Of a DNA stretch of 8,850 nt, positions 6,589 to 8,850 are shown one piece after another (position 1 is the first letter of the stretch; every line of letters starts with the position of its first letter). Made by a program: the position numbers and the translations under genes. This DNA is from CAYMLQ01 sp964390795 (GTDB lineage Bacteria; Verrucomicrobiota; Kiritimatiellia; RFP12; UBA1067): contig CAYMLQ010000248.1 in NCBI GenBank assembly GCA_964390795.1, positions 1-8,850 of the forward strand, in the 5' to 3' direction. The notes below the pieces were generated by a model that was given only the letters and a program-made list of their open reading frames with translations, was not told the origin of the DNA and did not search any database.

Positions 6589-7182
6589 ATGAAATTACTG
6601 GTTGCGACGAGGAACCGGCACAAGCTGGAGGAGATCAGGCAGATTTTCGCTCTGCCCGGCTTGGATCTGCTGGCTGCGGACGAGGTGCCGGGACTGCCGG
6701 AGGACGTGGTCGAGGACGCGGAGACGTTTGAGGGGAACGCGCTTAAGAAGGCGCGCGAACTCTGCGTGGCGTCGGGCCTCTGGACGCTGGCGGACGATTC
6801 GGGGCTGGAGGTGGTGGCGCTGGGCAACGCGCCCGGCGTGTATTCGGCGCGGTACGCGGGGGAGCCGTGCAGTTATCCCGCGAACAACGCCAAGCTGCTG
6901 CGCGAGATGGCGGACGTGGCGGACCGCCGCGCGCGGTTCCGCTGCGTGATCGCCCTGTGCGCGCCGGACGGACGCGAGTGGACGGTGGAAGGGCGCTGCC
7001 CTGGGCGCATCATCGGGGAGTCGCGCGGCGCGAACGGGTTCGGCTATGACCCGCTCTTTGTGCCTGACGGCTACAGCCAGACCTTTGCCGAACTGGACGG
7101 CGCGACCAAAAACAGCATCTCCCATCGCGGCCTAGCCTTGCGCCAAGCCGCGGCGGAGTGGGCATCAACGCTATTTCAGTAG
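6589..7182 (+). CDS. rdgB: RdgB/HAM1 family non-canonical purine NTP pyrophosphatase (dITP/XTP)
   Basis: A 197-residue cytoplasmic house-cleaning enzyme. It hydrolyses dITP, ITP and XTP to the monophosphate plus PPi, keeping deaminated purines out of DNA and RNA. Family motifs are all present: N-terminal LVATRNRHKLEEI (4-16; SxN/TxxK type phosphate-binding region), ETFEGNALKKA (45-55), the catalytic ADDSGLEV with Asp69/Asp70 (68-75), APGVYSARYAG (81-91), GFGYDPLF (150-157) and KNSISHRG (174-181). Length is typical (E. coli RdgB 197). The ATG has GAGGAGAG about 9 nt upstream; the in-frame ATG at 6445 would extend back into the exonuclease gene and across the heptamer repeat and is rejected. 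The last 12 bp overlap the end of the convergent minus-strand gene. Confidence 0.95.
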   Translation: MKLLVATRNRHKLEEIRQIFALPGLDLLAADEVPGLPEDVVEDAETFEGNALKKARELCVASGLWTLADDSGLEVVALGNAPGVYSARYAGEPCSYPANNAKLLREMADVADRRARFRCVIALCAPDGREWTVEGRCPGRIIGESRGANGFGYDPLFVPDGYSQTFAELDGATKNSISHRGLALRQAAAEWASTLFQ

Positions 7183-8349
7183 CAGATCCATCAGGCCGGA
7201 GCCCCAGAGGCGTCCGATCTCGCCTTTGAGTGCGGCGGCCTCGTCGAAGGTCTGCACGCTGTCGGGCGGGACGCCCGGCTGGCAGACCGCCACCGGCACC
7301 GGGGTGCGGGTGTGTTTGCCGAGCGCGAGGGGCACCGGATGGTCCGGCAGCACGCAGTAGGCCACGTCCGGCCCGGCGGCCTTCATCACGCGGCCCACGA
7401 CGCGGGCGTCGAAGTCCTCGATGGCCTTCAGCTTCAGCTTCAGGTCCTGCGCGTGCGACACCTCGTCGATGGCTTCGACATGGACGTAGACGAAATCGTA
7501 CCCGTCGGCGAGCGCCTTGACGGCGGCGTCGGCCTTGCCCTCGTAGTTGGTGTCGATGTAGCCGGTGGCGCCGGGAACCTTGATCACGTCCATGCCCATG
7601 CACGCGCCGAGTCCGTTGATCACGTCCACCGCCGAGATCACGGCGGCCTTGATGCCGTAGAGGTCACAGATGTTGTGGATCGCGCCGGCCTTGCCGCCGC
7701 TCCAGGGCCAGATGCCGTTCGCCTCGCGGCCTTTGAGCACGTCCGCGGCGCGGGCGATGAGGTCGCGCAGGAGCGAGGCCGTGAACATCCCTTCGGCCGA
7801 CTTGGTGCGCGGCAGGTGCTTGGCCACGGGCTGGCCGTGGTTGTCGTCAGGCTTATCGTAGGAGATCTCAGCGCTGAACTCGGGTCCGGAAAGAACCAGC
7901 AGGTTGCGGTAACTGACGCCGGGATAGAAGCGGATCTTGTCGGTGCCGAGCTGCTCGTTCAGCAGTCGGACCGCCTCGACCGCGTCAGCTTGGGCGATGT
8001 GCCCGCCGGAAAAGTCGCGCAGGATGCCGTCCGCGTCCACGCTGACGAGGTTCATGCGGAAAGCGATGTCGTCAGGCCCCAACTTGATACCTTGGCTGGC
8101 GGCTTCGAGCGGGCCGCGGCCGCACATCTCCGTGGCGAGGTCGCAGCCGAGCACGGACATGTTGGCCACGTCGCTGGAGGTCGGGAAGCCGGCGGGGAGG
8201 GTCAGCATCGTGCCGCTGCGTCCGGCGCAGGCGATGGCGTCCATGTTAGGCGTGTTGGCGGCCTGGAGCGGGGTGCGCCCTCCGAGTTCGGCGATCGGCT
8301 CGTCGGCCATGCCGTCGCCAAGGAAAAGAACGGTCTTGTACGGTTTCAT
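7171..8349 (-). CDS. apgM: Cofactor-independent phosphoglycerate mutase, archaeal-type family (or the related proposed homoserine kinase)
   Basis: A 392-residue member of the alkaline-phosphatase superfamily, archaeal-type iPGAM branch. Seen: N-terminal FLGDGMADEPI with metal ligand Asp12; GGRTPLQAANTPNMD; the nucleophile region SSDVAN with Ser59; VSYRNLLV; the GATGYIDTNYEGKA block; metal ligands in VHVEAIDEVSH (about Asp295, His299); and PDHPVPLALGKHTRTPVP (Asp336, His337, His346). The enzyme would interconvert 2- and 3-phosphoglycerate in glycolysis. A bacterial subgroup of this same family has been proposed to be a homoserine kinase in species lacking ThrB, and the NHGQP, AVISAVDVINGLG and VPGATGYIDTNYEGKA blocks look like that subgroup, so the substrate is uncertain. 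ATG at 8349 chosen because FLGDG follows at the usual distance; a TTG at 8370 adds 7 unlikely residues. No clear ribosome site precedes the ATG. Confidence 0.88.
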   Translation of the reverse strand: MKPYKTVLFLGDGMADEPIAELGGRTPLQAANTPNMDAIACAGRSGTMLTLPAGFPTSSDVANMSVLGCDLATEMCGRGPLEAASQGIKLGPDDIAFRMNLVSVDADGILRDFSGGHIAQADAVEAVRLLNEQLGTDKIRFYPGVSYRNLLVLSGPEFSAEISYDKPDDNHGQPVAKHLPRTKSAEGMFTASLLRDLIARAADVLKGREANGIWPWSGGKAGAIHNICDLYGIKAAVISAVDVINGLGACMGMDVIKVPGATGYIDTNYEGKADAAVKALADGYDFVYVHVEAIDEVSHAQDLKLKLKAIEDFDARVVGRVMKAAGPDVAYCVLPDHPVPLALGKHTRTPVPVAVCQPGVPPDSVQTFDEAAALKGEIGRLWGSGLMDLLLK

Positions 8350-8469
8350 AATGCCAGTGTAGTCTCGCAAACGGACGCGGGCGTGTCAACACTCCTTCCG
8401 GGGTTTGTCGGGTTTGTCGGGGTTCGAGTGGTTGCCGACCGGTTCGATATAGGATATCCTGTACGCACT
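8350..8469. promoter_or_regulatory. Divergent intergenic region, candidate two-way promoter area
   Basis: 120 bp between the starts of the minus-strand mutase-like gene and the plus-strand glycosidase gene; both promoters should lie here or overlap its edges. Seen: GGGTTTGTC twice in tandem (8401-8418) followed by GGGG, and a perfect 10-bp palindrome AGGATATCCT (8451-8460). Plus-strand candidate: TTGCCG (8432-8437), 17 bp, TATCCT (8455-8460), which would start RNA almost at the ATG at 8470. Minus-strand: a perfect TTGACA (complement of 8384-8389) without a convincing -10 box at normal spacing; TACACT (complement of 8356-8361) is 22 bp away. Neither gene has a good Shine-Dalgarno sequence. These are pattern matches only. 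Confidence 0.35.
8401..8418 (+). repeat. 9-bp direct tandem repeat GGGTTTGTC x2
   Basis: Two exact adjacent copies, followed by GGGGTTCG, which resembles a decayed third copy. Located in the divergent intergenic region about 50 bp upstream of the glycosidase start. It could be a binding site or chance slippage. Confidence 0.6.
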
Positions 8470-8850
8470 ATGAAACACAGAGCGCTCACGTTGTTATTCG
8501 TGCTGATTCAAACAGCCTGCTTGGCGGGAACACTGGAGCAGGATTTCGCTAACCCGCCGCGCGACGCGCGGCTGCGGGCCTACTGGTGGTGGATCAACGG
8601 CAACGTCACGAGAGAGGCGATCACGCGCGATCTGGAGCAGATGAAGGCCAAGGGCTTCGGCGGGGCGCTGATCTGCGACGCGGACGGCTCCAGCCAGGAG
8701 GGCAACGACCGCGCCCCGCACGGGCCGACCTTCTTCTCGGCGGAATGGCGCGAACTCTACAAGCACACGCTGCGCGAGGCGGACCGGCTCGGACTGGAGA
8801 TGAGCCTCAACATCCAGAGCGGCTGGAACCTCGGCGGGCCGATGGTCAAG
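8470..8850 (+). CDS. Secreted glycoside hydrolase, GH106 (alpha-L-rhamnosidase)-like, 5' part
   Basis: 127 codons are visible and the frame is still open at the right edge. Family members are large (around 1000 residues) enzymes that release L-rhamnose from plant or algal polysaccharides and glycosides. Seen: an N-terminal hydrophobic signal sequence (about residues 1-19, possible cleavage after CLA); then the family-typical start FANPPRDARLRAYWWWINGN, followed by VTREAITRDLEQMKAKGFGGALI; a conserved FFSAEWRELYKHTLREADRLGLEM block; and SLNIQSGWNLGGP, the early strands of the catalytic TIM barrel. Cys17 lies in QTAC, which is not a proper lipobox, so export by signal peptidase I is more likely. 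No clear ribosome site: AGGA is 15 nt before the ATG. It is divergent from the mutase-like gene. The exact substrate cannot be assigned without the rest of the gene. Confidence 0.85.
   Translation, partial: MKHRALTLLFVLIQTACLAGTLEQDFANPPRDARLRAYWWWINGNVTREAITRDLEQMKAKGFGGALICDADGSSQEGNDRAPHGPTFFSAEWRELYKHTLREADRLGLEMSLNIQSGWNLGGPMVK

Overview
The window reads as ordinary chromosomal DNA from a high-GC Gram-negative bacterium. By eye the GC content is well above 60%, and third codon positions are strongly G/C. An LPS-assembly outer-membrane protein (LptD) with a signal peptide shows a diderm cell with lipopolysaccharide or a similar glycolipid. The mix of LptD, an ABC-2 exporter followed by a membrane-anchored TPR protein, an archaeal-type phosphoglycerate-mutase-family enzyme and a secreted GH106-like glycosidase best suggests a PVC-superphylum bacterium, possibly Kiritimatiellota. 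This lineage is inferred from gene content only. I see no insertion sequence, phage gene, CRISPR array, tRNA or rRNA.

Layout. Positions 1-7182 carry eight co-directional plus-strand genes: (1) the 3' part of an RNase E/G gene, (2) lptD, (3) an ABC ATPase, (4) an ABC-2 permease, (5) a TPR protein with one N-terminal membrane helix, (6) a 34-residue lipoprotein-like gene, (7) a DnaQ-like 3'-5' exonuclease and (8) a RdgB/HAM1 nucleotide pyrophosphatase. Spacing is tight: 53 bp, 34 bp, a 4-bp ATGA overlap, 1 bp, 14 bp, 8 bp and 65 bp. Most starts have a good Shine-Dalgarno sequence. The last gap is filled by a 7-bp tandem repeat (five copies of AACGYYC). The minus-strand gene at 7171-8349 encodes a cofactor-independent phosphoglycerate mutase family protein. 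Its end overlaps the end of rdgB by 12 bp. A 120-bp divergent intergenic region (8350-8469) then separates it from the start of a secreted GH106-like glycoside hydrolase that runs off the right edge.

How the genes may work together. RNase G (RNA turnover) and LptD (final step of LPS export) are housekeeping functions. Genes 3-6 look like one unit: an ATPase and permease forming an exporter, an inner-membrane-anchored TPR protein of unknown role, and a tiny lipoprotein. The substrate cannot be read from the sequence. The exonuclease and RdgB are both nucleic-acid/nucleotide housekeeping enzymes. I found no clear case for a wholly new system. The most unusual items are the ABC/TPR/mini-lipoprotein cassette, an exonuclease with Glu in place of a catalytic Asp, an LptD with only two cysteines, and the ambiguous function of the phosphoglycerate-mutase-like enzyme.
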